In this document: positions 7,909 through 16,537 of the stretch, one piece after another
Layout: every line of letters begins with the position of its first letter
How positions within the stretch are numbered: position 1 is the first letter of the stretch
Source of the DNA: Nisaea nitritireducens
GTDB lineage: Bacteria > Pseudomonadota > Alphaproteobacteria > Thalassobaculales > Thalassobaculaceae
DNA: 64,000 nt
Direction: 5' to 3'
Assembly: GCF_014904795.1 (NCBI RefSeq)
Contig: NZ_JACZFS010000027.1
Location: forward strand, 30,188 to 94,187
The notes under the pieces: generated by a model
The model's input: only the letters and a program-made list of their open reading frames with translations
Databases searched by the model: none
What the model was told of the DNA's origin: nothing
Made by a program: the position numbers and the translations under genes

Positions 7909-9051
7909 CTAAGCGTGGCGCAATTTTTCTCGGGCGACGATGGTCTTCATGATCTGAGCCGTTCCGTCGCCGATTTCCAGCCCCATCACATCGCGCAGGC
8001 GCTGTTGGTGCGGCAGATCCAGAGACCAGCCATAATGACCATGAGTCAGCAGGCACTGGTGGATCACCTCCACGGCGCTCTTCGGCGCCAGCCACTTGCA
8101 CATCGCCGCCTCGGAGGTATGCGGCCTTCCCGCATCCTTCAGGCGCAGCGTGTGGTAGCAGAGTTGTCGGGCAGCCGCGATCGCCGCCTCGTTTTCCGCG
8201 AGCGGAAAGGTTATGCCCTGGTTCGCCGCCAGCGGCGCTCCGAATGCCTGACGCTGCTGGATGTAGCGCCAGCTCTCGTCGAGGGAGGCCTGTGCGGCGC
8301 CGAGAACCTGGAGCCCGATCAGCGCCCGGCTGAAATCGAACCCCTGCATCACCTGGACGAATCCCCCGCCTTCTTCCGAAAGCCGCCAATCTGCCGGTAT
8401 CTCAACATCGTCGAAGAAGATCGAACAGCGGCCGATGGCATGACTGCCAAGGTCCCTGTAGCGCTGGGTCGAGATACCGGGCGTGTCCATCGGGATCAGG
8501 AAAGCACTGATGCCGCGGGCACGATCCTCGGCGGCGCCAGTCCGCGCGAACAGCACGATGGCATCGGCCTGGTCGGCCATGCTGATCGACGATTTCTCGC
8601 CCTTCAGGATATATCGGTTTCCGGAGCGCCGCGCCGTGAGCCCGAGGTTGGCGGCGTCCGATCCGCCACGCGGCTCCGTCAACCCGATGCAGACGACGGA
8701 CTCGCCGGAAACGATCCGGCCGATCCACTCGGCAGCGAGGTCCGGCGCGGCGTGCTCCGAGATGATCTTGCCGTTCAACGAGCCGAGTATCTGCAGGTAG
8801 GCGACATTGAGGTCGGCATAGCCGATCGCCTCGGCGATCAGTCCGCTCGTGACGCTGTCGAGACCGAGACCGCCGAATTGCTCCGGCAGTTCCGGCGCGA
8901 TCAGGCCAAGACCTCCAAGCTCCCGGACCAGCGCCCTATCGATCCGGGCCTCGGCCTCGCGCGCCTGATAGCCCGGCGCGACACGTTCGGCCGCAAAGCG
9001 CCGGGCGGTTTCGAAAATACTCTGCTGGTCGTCGCTGAAGGCCGGATCCAT
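7909..9051 (-). CDS. aliB: Acyl-CoA dehydrogenase, probable cyclohexanecarboxyl-CoA dehydrogenase (AliB-like)
   Basis: 380 residues with the standard acyl-CoA dehydrogenase layout: N-terminal helical domain (FSDDQQSIFETARRFAAERV), FAD-binding LTEPRGGSDAANL region, and C-terminal domain ending in MGLEIGDGTAQIMKTIVARE. The ATG at 9049-9051 is preferred over an upstream TTG. It is the third gene after badH and badI on the minus strand, so it most likely oxidises cyclohexanecarboxyl-CoA to the cyclohex-1-ene compound, as AliB/BadJ does in Rhodopseudomonas palustris. The substrate rests on context, not on residues I can verify. Confidence 0.7.
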   Translation of the reverse strand: MDPAFSDDQQSIFETARRFAAERVAPGYQAREAEARIDRALVRELGGLGLIAPELPEQFGGLGLDSVTSGLIAEAIGYADLNVAYLQILGSLNGKIISEHAAPDLAAEWIGRIVSGESVVCIGLTEPRGGSDAANLGLTARRSGNRYILKGEKSSISMADQADAIVLFARTGAAEDRARGISAFLIPMDTPGISTQRYRDLGSHAIGRCSIFFDDVEIPADWRLSEEGGGFVQVMQGFDFSRALIGLQVLGAAQASLDESWRYIQQRQAFGAPLAANQGITFPLAENEAAIAAARQLCYHTLRLKDAGRPHTSEAAMCKWLAPKSAVEVIHQCLLTHGHYGWSLDLPHQQRLRDVMGLEIGDGTAQIMKTIVAREKLRHA

Positions 9052-9096
9052 GGCGCTTGCCTCTTTCAAGAAGTGATCGGGCGGCTCTAGGCGCCA

Positions 9097-9879
9097 TTAC
9101 TTGGCGTGTTTACGGAAATCCGGCTTTCGCTTTTCCAGGAAGGCATTCACGCCCTCGCGGGATTCATCGGTTTCGTAATAGAGCTTCAGGGCATACATCC
9201 CCATGCCCGCGATACCTGCCTGGTGGGCTGTGTCCATGTTGAAGGAACGCTTCGCAATGGCGATCGCCGTCGGGCTCCGCTCGCAGATTTCCTCGCCCCA
9301 TTTCTGCACTTCCGCGTCCAGTTCGTCCTGCGGCACACAGATATTGGCCAGTCCCATCTCGACGGCTTCAGCACCGGAATAGCGTCGGCAGAGATACCAG
9401 ATCTCGCGCGCCTTCTTCTCTCCGACCACGCGGGCGAGATAGGCCGTGCCGTAGCCGGGGTCGACCGACCCCATCTTCGGCCCGACCTGACCGAAGACGG
9501 CCTTGTCCGAGCATATTGTCAGATCACAGATCGTCGCCAGCACGTTACCGCCGCCGATGGCGTAGCCCTGCACCCGCGCGATCACCGGCTTCGGCACGTC
9601 CCGGATCGCGGCATGCAACTCCTCCATCGGCAAGCCGATGGTCCCCCGTCCGTCATATTGCCCGTCATGTTCCGACTGGTCGCCCCCGGTACAGAAGGCC
9701 CGCTCACCGGCCCCAGCCAAAACAATGGCGCCGATCTCCCGGTCATAGCCGGCCTTGTAGAGCGCCTTGATCAGCTCATCGCAGGTCCGGCCGCGGAATG
9801 CGTTCATCTTTTCCGGCCGGTTGATCATGATCCAGGCAACGCCGTTGCGAACCTCGTAGAGCAAGTCCTCGAAATCCAT
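9097..9879 (-). CDS. badI: 2-ketocyclohexanecarboxyl-CoA hydrolase BadI
   Basis: 260 residues of the crotonase superfamily in the MenB-like subgroup. The sequence is strikingly close to R. palustris BadI, including MNAFRGRTCDELIKAL, AFCTGGDQSEHDG, VQGYAIGGGNVLATICDLTI and FGQVGPKMGSVDPGYGTAYL. BadI hydrolytically opens the alicyclic ring of 2-ketocyclohexanecarboxyl-CoA to pimelyl-CoA. A strong GGAGG Shine-Dalgarno precedes the ATG. It is flanked by badH upstream and an aliB-like gene downstream, in one operon. MenB (naphthoate synthase) is excluded by absence of other men genes and by the close BadI match. Confidence 0.9.
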   Translation of the reverse strand: MDFEDLLYEVRNGVAWIMINRPEKMNAFRGRTCDELIKALYKAGYDREIGAIVLAGAGERAFCTGGDQSEHDGQYDGRGTIGLPMEELHAAIRDVPKPVIARVQGYAIGGGNVLATICDLTICSDKAVFGQVGPKMGSVDPGYGTAYLARVVGEKKAREIWYLCRRYSGAEAVEMGLANICVPQDELDAEVQKWGEEICERSPTAIAIAKRSFNMDTAHQAGIAGMGMYALKLYYETDESREGVNAFLEKRKPDFRKHAK

Positions 9880-9910
9880 TTTATGTCCTCCAGAGTTTTC
9901 GTTGACCGTC

Positions 9911-10678
9911 TCAGCCAGCCATCGTCAGGCCGCCGGAGACACTGAGCACCTGACCGGTCACATAAGCCGCGTCGTCACTGGCGAAGAAAAGGATCGCACC
10001 CGGAAGATCCTGCGGCTGTGCGATGCGTCCCAAAGGGATGGCCCGCTCGAAAGCCTTCAGCAATTTGTCCGGGTCGCCCGCACCTTCCTTGAAGTCCGCG
10101 AACAGCGCCGTGTCAGTCGGACCGGGACAGACCACATTGACGGTGATCCCGTGCCGGGCGTGTTCACGGGCGATCGTCTTGGAAAAAGCGACGAGCCCCC
10201 CCTTGCAGGCGGCATAAACAGCTTCTCCTGAAGACCCGGCGCGCGCGGCATCGGAGGAAATATTGACGATGCGCCCGTGCCGTCGCTCGACCATGCCGGG
10301 AAGGACGGCGTGATGCATGTGAAGGGCACCCGTCAGATTGATCGCGATCAGCCGCTCCCATTCCTCTGGCACCGTCTGCGTGAATGGCTTGAAGATGTCC
10401 CATCCCGCATTGTTGACAAGGATATCGACGGGCCCGAGTTCCTCCTCCGTCTTTGCAACGGCGCCATCAACCGCCTTCCGGTCGGTTATGTCGCACTCAA
10501 GCGCAATGGCTTGCCCGCCCGCATCCCTGATCCGGCCTACAGACACCTCCGCGGTCGCGAGATCCCGGTCGAGCACCGCCACAGCGGCACCTTCAGACGC
10601 AAGGCGCGCACAGGTCTCACCGCCGATGCCGCCACCACCACCGGTCACGATTGCCGTGTTGCCGTCGAAACGTTCCAT
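9911..10678 (-). CDS. badH: 2-hydroxycyclohexanecarboxyl-CoA dehydrogenase BadH (SDR)
   Basis: A 255-residue classical short-chain dehydrogenase. It has the TGGGGGIGGETC nucleotide-binding motif near residue 12, NNAGWD, the catalytic serine in ISSDAARAGSS and YAACKGG for Tyr-x3-Lys. It is the first gene of the badH-badI-aliB operon and is preceded by GGGAGGAAATTC. BadH oxidises 2-hydroxycyclohexanecarboxyl-CoA to the 2-keto compound, the substrate of BadI. The operon diverges from badR with a palindrome between them, implying BadR control. Confidence 0.85.
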   Translation of the reverse strand: MERFDGNTAIVTGGGGGIGGETCARLASEGAAVAVLDRDLATAEVSVGRIRDAGGQAIALECDITDRKAVDGAVAKTEEELGPVDILVNNAGWDIFKPFTQTVPEEWERLIAINLTGALHMHHAVLPGMVERRHGRIVNISSDAARAGSSGEAVYAACKGGLVAFSKTIAREHARHGITVNVVCPGPTDTALFADFKEGAGDPDKLLKAFERAIPLGRIAQPQDLPGAILFFASDDAAYVTGQVLSVSGGLTMAG

Positions 10679-10733
10679 GAATTTCCTCCCTCAGACCCGA
10701 TCCAACGATCTTCATGCCGCCGCTTTTACTGGT

Positions 10734-10767
10734 CATAATATATATCAATGCTATGATGTATATTATG
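10734..10767. promoter_or_regulatory. MarR-type operator palindrome between badH and badR
   Basis: Arms at 10734-10747 and 10754-10767 are complementary at 13 of 14 positions around a 6-nt centre; the left arm reads CATAATATATATCA. The element is extremely AT-rich against its surroundings and lies 55 bp upstream of badH and 33 bp upstream of badR. That is the expected arrangement for a MarR-family BadR operator controlling both genes. Confidence 0.7.
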
Positions 10768-10800
10768 GTGCGTCAATTAGTTGATGGAATGCGCGTTCGC

Positions 10801-11280
10801 ATGGCAGACCCGGACATAGTCCTGCAGGATGATCACTCGGTCGACGAAGTCGCAAACCGGCTTTTTTTCCGCCTTTATCAATCATCCAATCTGATGCACA
10901 AGGCGGGAACCAACGCTGTTGAAGCCTTTGGCATCACCACCCAGCAATGGGCCGTGCTTGGAGCTCTGGCGCGAGAGCAGGTCCAGAAAGACGGAATGTC
11001 CGTCAAGTTATTGATGGAATATTTGATGGTCAGTCGACAGAGCCTGACCGCCGTTCTCGATCGCCTGCAGCGCGCGGGGCTTGTCGAACGCATTCGTGCG
11101 GCAGATGACGGACGAGTCCGCCACGTCCGGCTGACGGTAAACGGCAGAACGACCTGGGGGGCCATGCAGGGTGCAATCCAGGCATTTTACGATGCAGCAC
11201 TCTCGGAGCTTTCAGGAGAGGAGAGCTACCTGCTCATGCGATTCCTCAACCGGCTGTGCACCGGATTGGCGAAGCTCTAG
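10801..11280 (+). CDS. badR: MarR-family regulator BadR
   Basis: A 159-residue winged-helix MarR protein. TQQWAVLGALAREQ precedes the recognition helix region LMEYLMVSRQSLTAVLDRL, and the wing is VERIRAADDGRVRHVRLT. I chose the ATG at 10801 (MADPDIVLQDDHS); upstream in-frame ATGs at 10753-10768 fall inside the operator palindrome and would add an odd tail. BadR in R. palustris controls the bad/ali genes for alicyclic acid breakdown in response to 2-ketocyclohexanecarboxyl-CoA. Divergence from badH and the shared palindrome support this role here. Confidence 0.8.
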   Translation: MADPDIVLQDDHSVDEVANRLFFRLYQSSNLMHKAGTNAVEAFGITTQQWAVLGALAREQVQKDGMSVKLLMEYLMVSRQSLTAVLDRLQRAGLVERIRAADDGRVRHVRLTVNGRTTWGAMQGAIQAFYDAALSELSGEESYLLMRFLNRLCTGLAKL

Positions 11281-11293
11281 AGCGATACGCCCA

Positions 11294-11755
11294 TCAATCA
11301 ATTGCGAAGAGAGCAATCTCCACGGCGGACGGGAGCCGCGCGCCCGTCCCGACAAACAGAGTGCGGTTGACCCAGTCATACCGCGGATCGCCGGTCTCCA
11401 GTCGGGCCGAGGTCCGCATATAGTACTCCGCCGGGTCAACCGGCTGGCCCTCTGCAAGCTTTTCCAGAACGTCCGGCGGGCCGTGCCGGTACCCGTGGTT
11501 CAGCACCTCGATCAAAGCGCCATCCGGCGTCTCGAAGGCATAGCGGGCATTGAGCCAGGCGCAGCCATTGTCATAGACGGTCTGCCAATCCGCTCCGACA
11601 TCAATGATCGTGCCGGCCAGCTCCGGCCCCTCGACGCGGCCGCCCACGATTGGAATGATGCGCCGCTTGCCTGCCCGGCCCTGACCAAGCTCGCGGATCG
11701 AACTCAGCTCCACCGTGAGCGTGCAGACCGGACGCAGGCCGGGTGCGGCGCGCAT
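11294..11755 (-). CDS. DUF3237 family protein, last gene of the hydroxycinnamate operon
   Basis: 153 residues matching the DUF3237 (UPF0311) pattern: an N-terminal beta strand (CTLTVELSSIRELG), the GKRRIIPIVGGRVEGPELAGTII core, GADWQT, and a late RTSARLETGDPRYDWVNRTLFVG block. The family forms small barrel-like proteins of unknown biochemical role and is common near aromatic degradation genes. The ATG at 11753-11755 sits directly after the amidohydrolase stop (11757-11759), so it is probably co-translated. An accessory role in hydroxycinnamate breakdown is inferred from context only. Confidence 0.75.
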   Translation of the reverse strand: MRAAPGLRPVCTLTVELSSIRELGQGRAGKRRIIPIVGGRVEGPELAGTIIDVGADWQTVYDNGCAWLNARYAFETPDGALIEVLNHGYRHGPPDVLEKLAEGQPVDPAEYYMRTSARLETGDPRYDWVNRTLFVGTGARLPSAVEIALFAID

Positions 11756-11756
11756 C

Positions 11757-12629
11757 TCAGGCGAACCCGAGCAAACGGGCGGCATTGCCTTTCAGGATAT
11801 CGGGGCGGATCTCGTCCTTGATCTTGATCTGCTCGAAGTCAGTGAGCCAGCGTTCCGGCGTGATCATCGGCCAGTCGGAGCCGAACAGGACCTTTTTCCG
11901 CAGGATCGAATTGCAATAGCGGACCAGGATTTCCGGGAAGTATTTCGGGCTCCAGCCGGAGAGGTCGATATAGACGTTCGGCTTGTGCTGGGCGACGGCC
12001 AGCGCCTCCTCCTGCCAAGGGAAGGACGGGTGCGCCAGGATGATCTTCAGATCCGGGAAGTCCACCGCGACATCGTCCATATACATCGGGTTGGAGTATT
12101 TCAGCCGCATGCCGTTGCCACCGGGCATGCCTGAGCCGACACCGGTCTGGCCGGTATGGAACAGCGCGATGCCGCCCTCCTCCTCGATCGCCTCGTATAG
12201 CGGATAAGCCATCCGGTCGTTCGGATAGAAGCCCTGCATGGTCGGATGGAACTTGAACCCCTTGATGCCGAATTCCCGGATCAGACGGCGGGCCTCACGT
12301 ACCCCCATCTTGCCCTTCCACGGGTCAATGGAGGCGAAGGGAATGAGCACGTCGTCATTCTCGGCAGCGAGTTCCGCAACTTCCTCGTTCTTGTAGCGCC
12401 GGTAGCCGGTTTCCCGCTCCGCATCGACCGGGAAGATCACGGCGGCGATATTCTGCTCGCGATAATGTTGTGCGGTCTCCGGCACGGTCGGCGGATGCTG
12501 CCAGGGCGCCCGGAAATATTGCGCCATGGTCGCCTGCAAATCGTCATAACCATCGTCCGTGTGGCAGCCGCACGGCTCCTCGGCATGGGTATGGACATCG
12601 ATCGCCCTGACCTTGGAAATATCAACCAT
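11757..12629 (-). CDS. Amidohydrolase-2 family, probable aryl beta-ketoacyl-CoA hydrolase (CouO-like)
   Basis: 290 residues of the amidohydrolase-related TIM barrel: metal-binding VHTHAEEP near residue 12, GFKFHPTMQGF, LAHPSFPWQEEAL and FGSDWPM near the C-terminus. In hydroxycinnamate operons a protein of this family (Atu1421 in Agrobacterium fabrum, CouO in R. palustris) cleaves the 4-hydroxyphenyl-beta-keto-propionyl-CoA intermediate to the benzoate and acetyl-CoA. It lies 12 bp after feruloyl-CoA synthase. The family is clear; the beta-keto-hydrolase role follows from the complete pathway around it. Confidence 0.75.
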   Translation of the reverse strand: MVDISKVRAIDVHTHAEEPCGCHTDDGYDDLQATMAQYFRAPWQHPPTVPETAQHYREQNIAAVIFPVDAERETGYRRYKNEEVAELAAENDDVLIPFASIDPWKGKMGVREARRLIREFGIKGFKFHPTMQGFYPNDRMAYPLYEAIEEEGGIALFHTGQTGVGSGMPGGNGMRLKYSNPMYMDDVAVDFPDLKIILAHPSFPWQEEALAVAQHKPNVYIDLSGWSPKYFPEILVRYCNSILRKKVLFGSDWPMITPERWLTDFEQIKIKDEIRPDILKGNAARLLGFA

Positions 12630-12641
12630 ATTCCTGTTCCT

Positions 12642-14459
12642 TCAGAGTGTCGTCACGGCTGCATCGCCGTCGGAATAGAGCCGCTCAAGAAGCGCCGACC
12701 GGCGCTGCAGGACACGGCGGAAATTGAGATTACCCTTGGCGGTCATCTCCGCCTCCGGCATCGACGCCGGCTCAGACAGCACGATAGCCCGGCTGACACG
12801 CGTCGAGCTGCCGGAAAACTCGCGGTCCCGTTCGGCAAGCCGGCGGTGGATATCGCCGAGCAACAGCCTGTCGGTCATCGCGCCGTCCGCCTCATCAAGA
12901 GCATATCCCTCACGCTCCAGCTCGGCGAGATTGGGGAAGATCATCACCCCTATCTCGCCCCGGTCGGCACCGGTCACCACAAGGTCGGCCGCGAGTGGCG
13001 CGAGGCAGGACAATAGATCGAGCCGGAGTTGGGCAGCCCGGACCCAGGTTCCGGTCAGCAGCTTGAAATCCTCGGAGATCCGGCCATCGAACCGCAACCC
13101 CCGGTTTAAATCCCCAGGATCGACAAAGGTCATGGCGTCCCCGGTAATCAGGAAGCCTTCCTCGTCGAACGCCTCCCGGGTCTTTTCCGGTGCCTCGAAA
13201 TAGCCGGGCATGATGTTCGGCCCCTTGACCCTGACCTCGCAGCGCATATCCGGATCCGGGACGAGCTTTACCGTCACTCCGTTCAGCGGCACACCGACGA
13301 CGCCGGAGCGTTCCGTCGGCTCCATCTGCATCAGCGCTGCGGGCGCGGTCTCCGTCAGCCCCCAGGACGAGGTGATCAGCGGGATCTCTCCTTTGACCTC
13401 GAACGCCATGCGCTCAAGCCCCTCCCAGACTTCCTGCGGCAGGGAAGCGCCCGCATAGAAGATCAGGTCGAGCCCCTCGAAGAAGCGCTGGCGCAGAGCT
13501 TTGTCCCCGGACAGGGCCGAGACCAGCATGGCGAAGCCGACCGGCACGTTGAACGAGAGGGTTCCGGGCATCAGGGAGAGATTCTCGACCGTGCGCTCGA
13601 ACAACCCCTTCACCGGCTTGCCGTCATCGATATAGAGACTGCCGCCGTTTGCCAGCATCATGTTGAAATTGTGCGAACCGCCGAAGACATGGTTCCAGGG
13701 CAGCCAGTCGGTGATCCGTGGCGGCCGTTCACGCAGAAACGGCAGGGCGTCGGCGATCTGGGTCTGGTTCGCGCACATCATCCGGTGAGTGGTCAGCACC
13801 CCCTTCGGGTCAGAGGTCGAGCCCGAGGTCATCAGGATCTTGCCCACTGTGTCCGGTGTGACGGCGGCAAAGGCGGCGTCGACATCCGCCCCGGCCCGCG
13901 CCTTCAGCAGATCATCAAAGGCCGTGACATCACTCCGCCCGCCAGTGTGGCTGGCGACGATCTCGATGCCGTCGAAAATATCCAGCGCCAGGGCTTCGGC
14001 ATATTGGTCCGCGTCAACGGTGTAGGCCATGCGCGGCCGGACCAGCTCCACCGCGTGGCGAAGCCGGTTATGGGCGCCATGGATAAGGGAATACTGCTCT
14101 GCCACCGGTACGATCGGCGCACCGATATACTGCGCGGCCAGGGCGAGCAGCCCGTGATCCACACCGGCTCCGGAGAGCACGATGATCGGCGTTCCGGCTC
14201 CCATGCCGCGCGCCAGAAGCGCCGCCGCCAGGGCCCGGACTTTCTCCAGAACAGCCGCAAAACGCTCTTCCCGCCAGCCGGCGCCGCTACGCTCGGCGAC
14301 GAAGACGCGGTCCGGCGCTTCGCTGGCCCAGTGATGCAGCCAGTCTCCTGTCCGCTCGACGACCGGGCCGAGTGGATAGGATGAGCGCAGGATGATGCTG
14401 CCATCGGGGCGATCCTCCCGTTCGGTGCGGTGAGGGCGGAAACTGGATGTGCGCTTCAT
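12642..14459 (-). CDS. fcs: Feruloyl-CoA synthase / hydroxycinnamate-CoA ligase
   Basis: A 605-residue ANL-superfamily adenylating enzyme with ILMTSGSTSDPKGVLTTHRM as the P-loop, WGLTETAPAALMQMEPTER, GDAMTFVDPGD and the hinge at FDGRISEDFKL. The N-terminus (SSYPLGPVVERTGDWLHHWA) and LPWNHVFGGSHNFNMML are typical of the long feruloyl-CoA synthase subgroup. It activates ferulate, p-coumarate or caffeate with ATP and CoA. The start overlaps the stop of the upstream MarR gene as ATGA, so the two are translationally coupled. Enoyl-CoA hydratase and dehydrogenase genes in the same operon complete beta-oxidative side-chain shortening. Confidence 0.85.
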   Translation of the reverse strand: MKRTSSFRPHRTEREDRPDGSIILRSSYPLGPVVERTGDWLHHWASEAPDRVFVAERSGAGWREERFAAVLEKVRALAAALLARGMGAGTPIIVLSGAGVDHGLLALAAQYIGAPIVPVAEQYSLIHGAHNRLRHAVELVRPRMAYTVDADQYAEALALDIFDGIEIVASHTGGRSDVTAFDDLLKARAGADVDAAFAAVTPDTVGKILMTSGSTSDPKGVLTTHRMMCANQTQIADALPFLRERPPRITDWLPWNHVFGGSHNFNMMLANGGSLYIDDGKPVKGLFERTVENLSLMPGTLSFNVPVGFAMLVSALSGDKALRQRFFEGLDLIFYAGASLPQEVWEGLERMAFEVKGEIPLITSSWGLTETAPAALMQMEPTERSGVVGVPLNGVTVKLVPDPDMRCEVRVKGPNIMPGYFEAPEKTREAFDEEGFLITGDAMTFVDPGDLNRGLRFDGRISEDFKLLTGTWVRAAQLRLDLLSCLAPLAADLVVTGADRGEIGVMIFPNLAELEREGYALDEADGAMTDRLLLGDIHRRLAERDREFSGSSTRVSRAIVLSEPASMPEAEMTAKGNLNFRRVLQRRSALLERLYSDGDAAVTTL

Positions 14460-14944
14460 CCCGCCTGTCCTCCCGCCTGCCGGATGATCACCATCGCTTC
14501 GGCGACAGTCGCCCGCATTTCCGGTGAGAGTCCGCGGAACATCTGCTCCTCGTGTCGCTCGACCGCCGCCATCGCCTTTTCGCAGAGCTGCCGCCCCGCC
14601 AGAGTGACGTTGAGCGCATAGGTCCTCCGGTCCGTCGGCACCCGCTCGCGGACGATCAGATCCCGTCCTTCCAGCTCGTCAACCAGCACGACGAGGTTCG
14701 GCCGTTCGATATCCATCACCGCGGCAAGCTGGGACTGGCTGAGCCCCGGATTGTCCATGATCAGTACCAGCGCCGTATAGGAAGTCATCCGGAGATCGAA
14801 CGGGCGCAAGGCCTCCGCCAGATCCGCCTGCACGACATTGAAGGCCCGCTTCATCCGGTAGCCGAGAAAGCGCTGCAACAGGGAATCGGACGCCTCGCCG
14901 GCAAGAGGCGGCACCGCGCCCGGTTTCGTCTTTGGCGCCGTCAT
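14456..14944 (-). CDS. MarR-family regulator of hydroxycinnamate catabolism (HcaR/CouR-like)
   Basis: 162 residues. It has a MarR dimer/wHTH layout with LRPFDLRMTSYTALVLIMDN, LSQSQLAAVMDIERPNLVVL and the wing RERVPTDRRTYALNVTLAG. The ATG at 14942-14944 overlaps the enoyl-CoA hydratase stop, and its own stop overlaps the fcs start, so it is embedded in the catabolic operon. HcaR in Agrobacterium and CouR in R. palustris are MarR repressors released by hydroxycinnamoyl-CoA. A likely target is the palindrome upstream of the TRAP genes at 19600-19618. Assignment as HcaR/CouR is by context. Confidence 0.75.
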   Translation of the reverse strand: MTAPKTKPGAVPPLAGEASDSLLQRFLGYRMKRAFNVVQADLAEALRPFDLRMTSYTALVLIMDNPGLSQSQLAAVMDIERPNLVVLVDELEGRDLIVRERVPTDRRTYALNVTLAGRQLCEKAMAAVERHEEQMFRGLSPEMRATVAEAMVIIRQAGGQAG

Positions 14945-15717
14945 GCCGCGCCTCCGAATTTCGGGGCCCGCTTCTCCAGAAACGCGGCCAGCCCCTCGAG
15001 CGCATCTGGGCTGGTCTGGGTCAGCGCCGCACACAGGCTTTCGGTGAAGAGACCGTCCGCCTTGGACATATCCTCGATCCGGCTCAGGGCCTGGATCATG
15101 ATGTAGTTGGAGAGCGGCGCATTCGAGGCGATCTTGGCCGCCAGGTCCAGCGCCTGCTCCAGCGCCTCTCCCTCGCCCACCGCATAATGGGTTAGGCCAA
15201 GCGCCAATCCTTCTTCCGCCGAATAACGCCGTCCTGTCAGCATCATCTCGATCATCCGGTCGGCGCCGAGAATACGCCCCACCCGGACGCTTGCCCCGCC
15301 GCCGACAAAGATCCCCCTGCGGCCTTCGGGAAGCTGGAAAATGGTCGAGGGCTCCGCCAGCCGGACATGGGTCGCGGTCGCCAATTCAAGCCCACCCCCG
15401 ATCACGGCGCCGGACAGGGCAGAGACCACGGGCAGGCCGCCGAACTGGATGCGGTCCATCACCGCGTGCCAGCTTCGGGAATGCCGCATCGTGCCTTCGG
15501 CGTCGCGGGCGACATGCTCGCTGAGATCGAGGCCAGAGCAGAAATGCCCGCCAGAGCCGGTCAGCACCACGGCTTTCACCTCCGGCGGCGGCGCGACGAA
15601 GAAGGCGTCAATCGCCTGCAGCAGCGCATCGCACATCGCATTGCGCTTGTCCGGCCGATTCATGGTCAGAACCGCAATCTCGCCGCGCACTTCGATTTTC
15701 AGGACAGGGTCAGTCAT
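14941..15717 (-). CDS. Enoyl-CoA hydratase of the hydroxycinnamate pathway
   Basis: A 258-residue crotonase-fold protein with MNRPDKRNAMCDALLQ, the oxyanion-hole region VLTGSGGHFCSGLDLSEH and ALSGAVIGGGLELATATHV. The glutamate pair expected for hydratases is replaced in part by PEGRRGIFVGGGASVRVGRI, a pattern shared with feruloyl-CoA hydratases and other aromatic crotonases. Its likely job is hydration of feruloyl/coumaroyl-CoA to the beta-hydroxy compound. The next-door SDR and beta-keto hydrolase argue for the stepwise beta-oxidative route over direct hydratase-lyase cleavage to vanillin, and no vanillin dehydrogenase is seen here. Confidence 0.75.
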   Translation of the reverse strand: MTDPVLKIEVRGEIAVLTMNRPDKRNAMCDALLQAIDAFFVAPPPEVKAVVLTGSGGHFCSGLDLSEHVARDAEGTMRHSRSWHAVMDRIQFGGLPVVSALSGAVIGGGLELATATHVRLAEPSTIFQLPEGRRGIFVGGGASVRVGRILGADRMIEMMLTGRRYSAEEGLALGLTHYAVGEGEALEQALDLAAKIASNAPLSNYIMIQALSRIEDMSKADGLFTESLCAALTQTSPDALEGLAAFLEKRAPKFGGAA

Positions 15718-15726
15718 GGCGATACC

Positions 15727-16491
15727 TCAGCGCTTCGGCAACCGGACCGCGCCGTCGAGGCGGATGGTCGTGCCGTTCAGATAGGGATTGGTGATGATCT
15801 GCCCGGCGAGCAGGGCATATTCCTCGGGCTCCCCGAGCCGGGCCGGGAACGGAATGTTTTCGGCGATCTTCTGCGCCACCTCTTCCGGCAACCCCTGCAT
15901 CATCGGGGTCTGGAACAGGCCCGGCGCGATGGAGAGCACACGGACACCAAACTGGGCGAATTCGCGCGCCGCCGGCAGGCAGAGCGAGGCAATCGCCCCT
16001 TTCGACGCCGCATAGGCCGCTTGGCCGAGCTGGCCATCCTCGAATGCCACCGAGGACGTATTGACGATCACCCCGCGCTCACCGCCTTCCAGCGGCGGAA
16101 GTTCTGCGATGTGCCGGGCGGCGTGGCTCATTACATTGTAGGTGCCGAACAGGTTGACCCGCAGCGTGCGCTCGAAGACGTCGATGGAGAGCTTGCCCTC
16201 GCGGCCGACAATGCGGGCGGCGGTGCCGATCCCGGCGCAGTTCACGACAATGCGCGGCGCGGCACCCAGTTCTTCCGCAATGCTGTCGATCGCGGCGCCG
16301 ACCGCATTCGCATCGCTGACATCGACCTGACGGAACAAACCGCCGATCTCGCCGGCAACCGCTTCTGCCCGCTCGGCATCGAAATCAAGGATGGCGACCT
16401 TCGCCCCTTGTGCCGCGAGATGGCGCGCCGTCGCCGCGCCGAGACCGCTGCCGCCGCCCGTCACAAGTGCCGCGTTGCCTTTGATCAGCAT
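15727..16491 (-). CDS. SDR 3-hydroxyacyl-CoA dehydrogenase of the hydroxycinnamate pathway
   Basis: 254 residues, classical [19 protein letters not shown] near residue 11, [18 protein letters not shown] with the catalytic serine and YAASKGA for Tyr-x3-Lys. It is similar in style to type-2 3-hydroxyacyl-CoA dehydrogenases (HSD10-like, ending [16 protein letters not shown]). I chose the ATG at 16489-16491 ([14 protein letters not shown]). The position directly before the hydratase predicts oxidation of hydroxyaryl-beta-hydroxypropionyl-CoA to the beta-keto thioester, as described for Atu1415 in A. fabrum. Confidence 0.75.
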   Translation of the reverse strand: MLIKGNAALVTGGGSGLGAATARHLAAQGAKVAILDFDAERAEAVAGEIGGLFRQVDVSDANAVGAAIDSIAEELGAAPRIVVNCAGIGTAARIVGREGKLSIDVFERTLRVNLFGTYNVMSHAARHIAELPPLEGGERGVIVNTSSVAFEDGQLGQAAYAASKGAIASLCLPAAREFAQFGVRVLSIAPGLFQTPMMQGLPEEVAQKIAENIPFPARLGEPEEYALLAGQIITNPYLNGTTIRLDGAVRLPKR

Positions 16492-16537
16492 GATTTGAAT
16501 CCATGTCGAATGAGTGTGCGCATCGCTTTCGCCCCGC

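Noticed and set aside
14941..15717. Direct feruloyl-CoA hydratase-lyase (vanillin-forming) role for the crotonase gene
   Set aside because: A dehydrogenase and beta-keto hydrolase share the operon and no vanillin dehydrogenase is seen, so the beta-oxidative route fits better, though lyase activity is not excluded by sequence alone.
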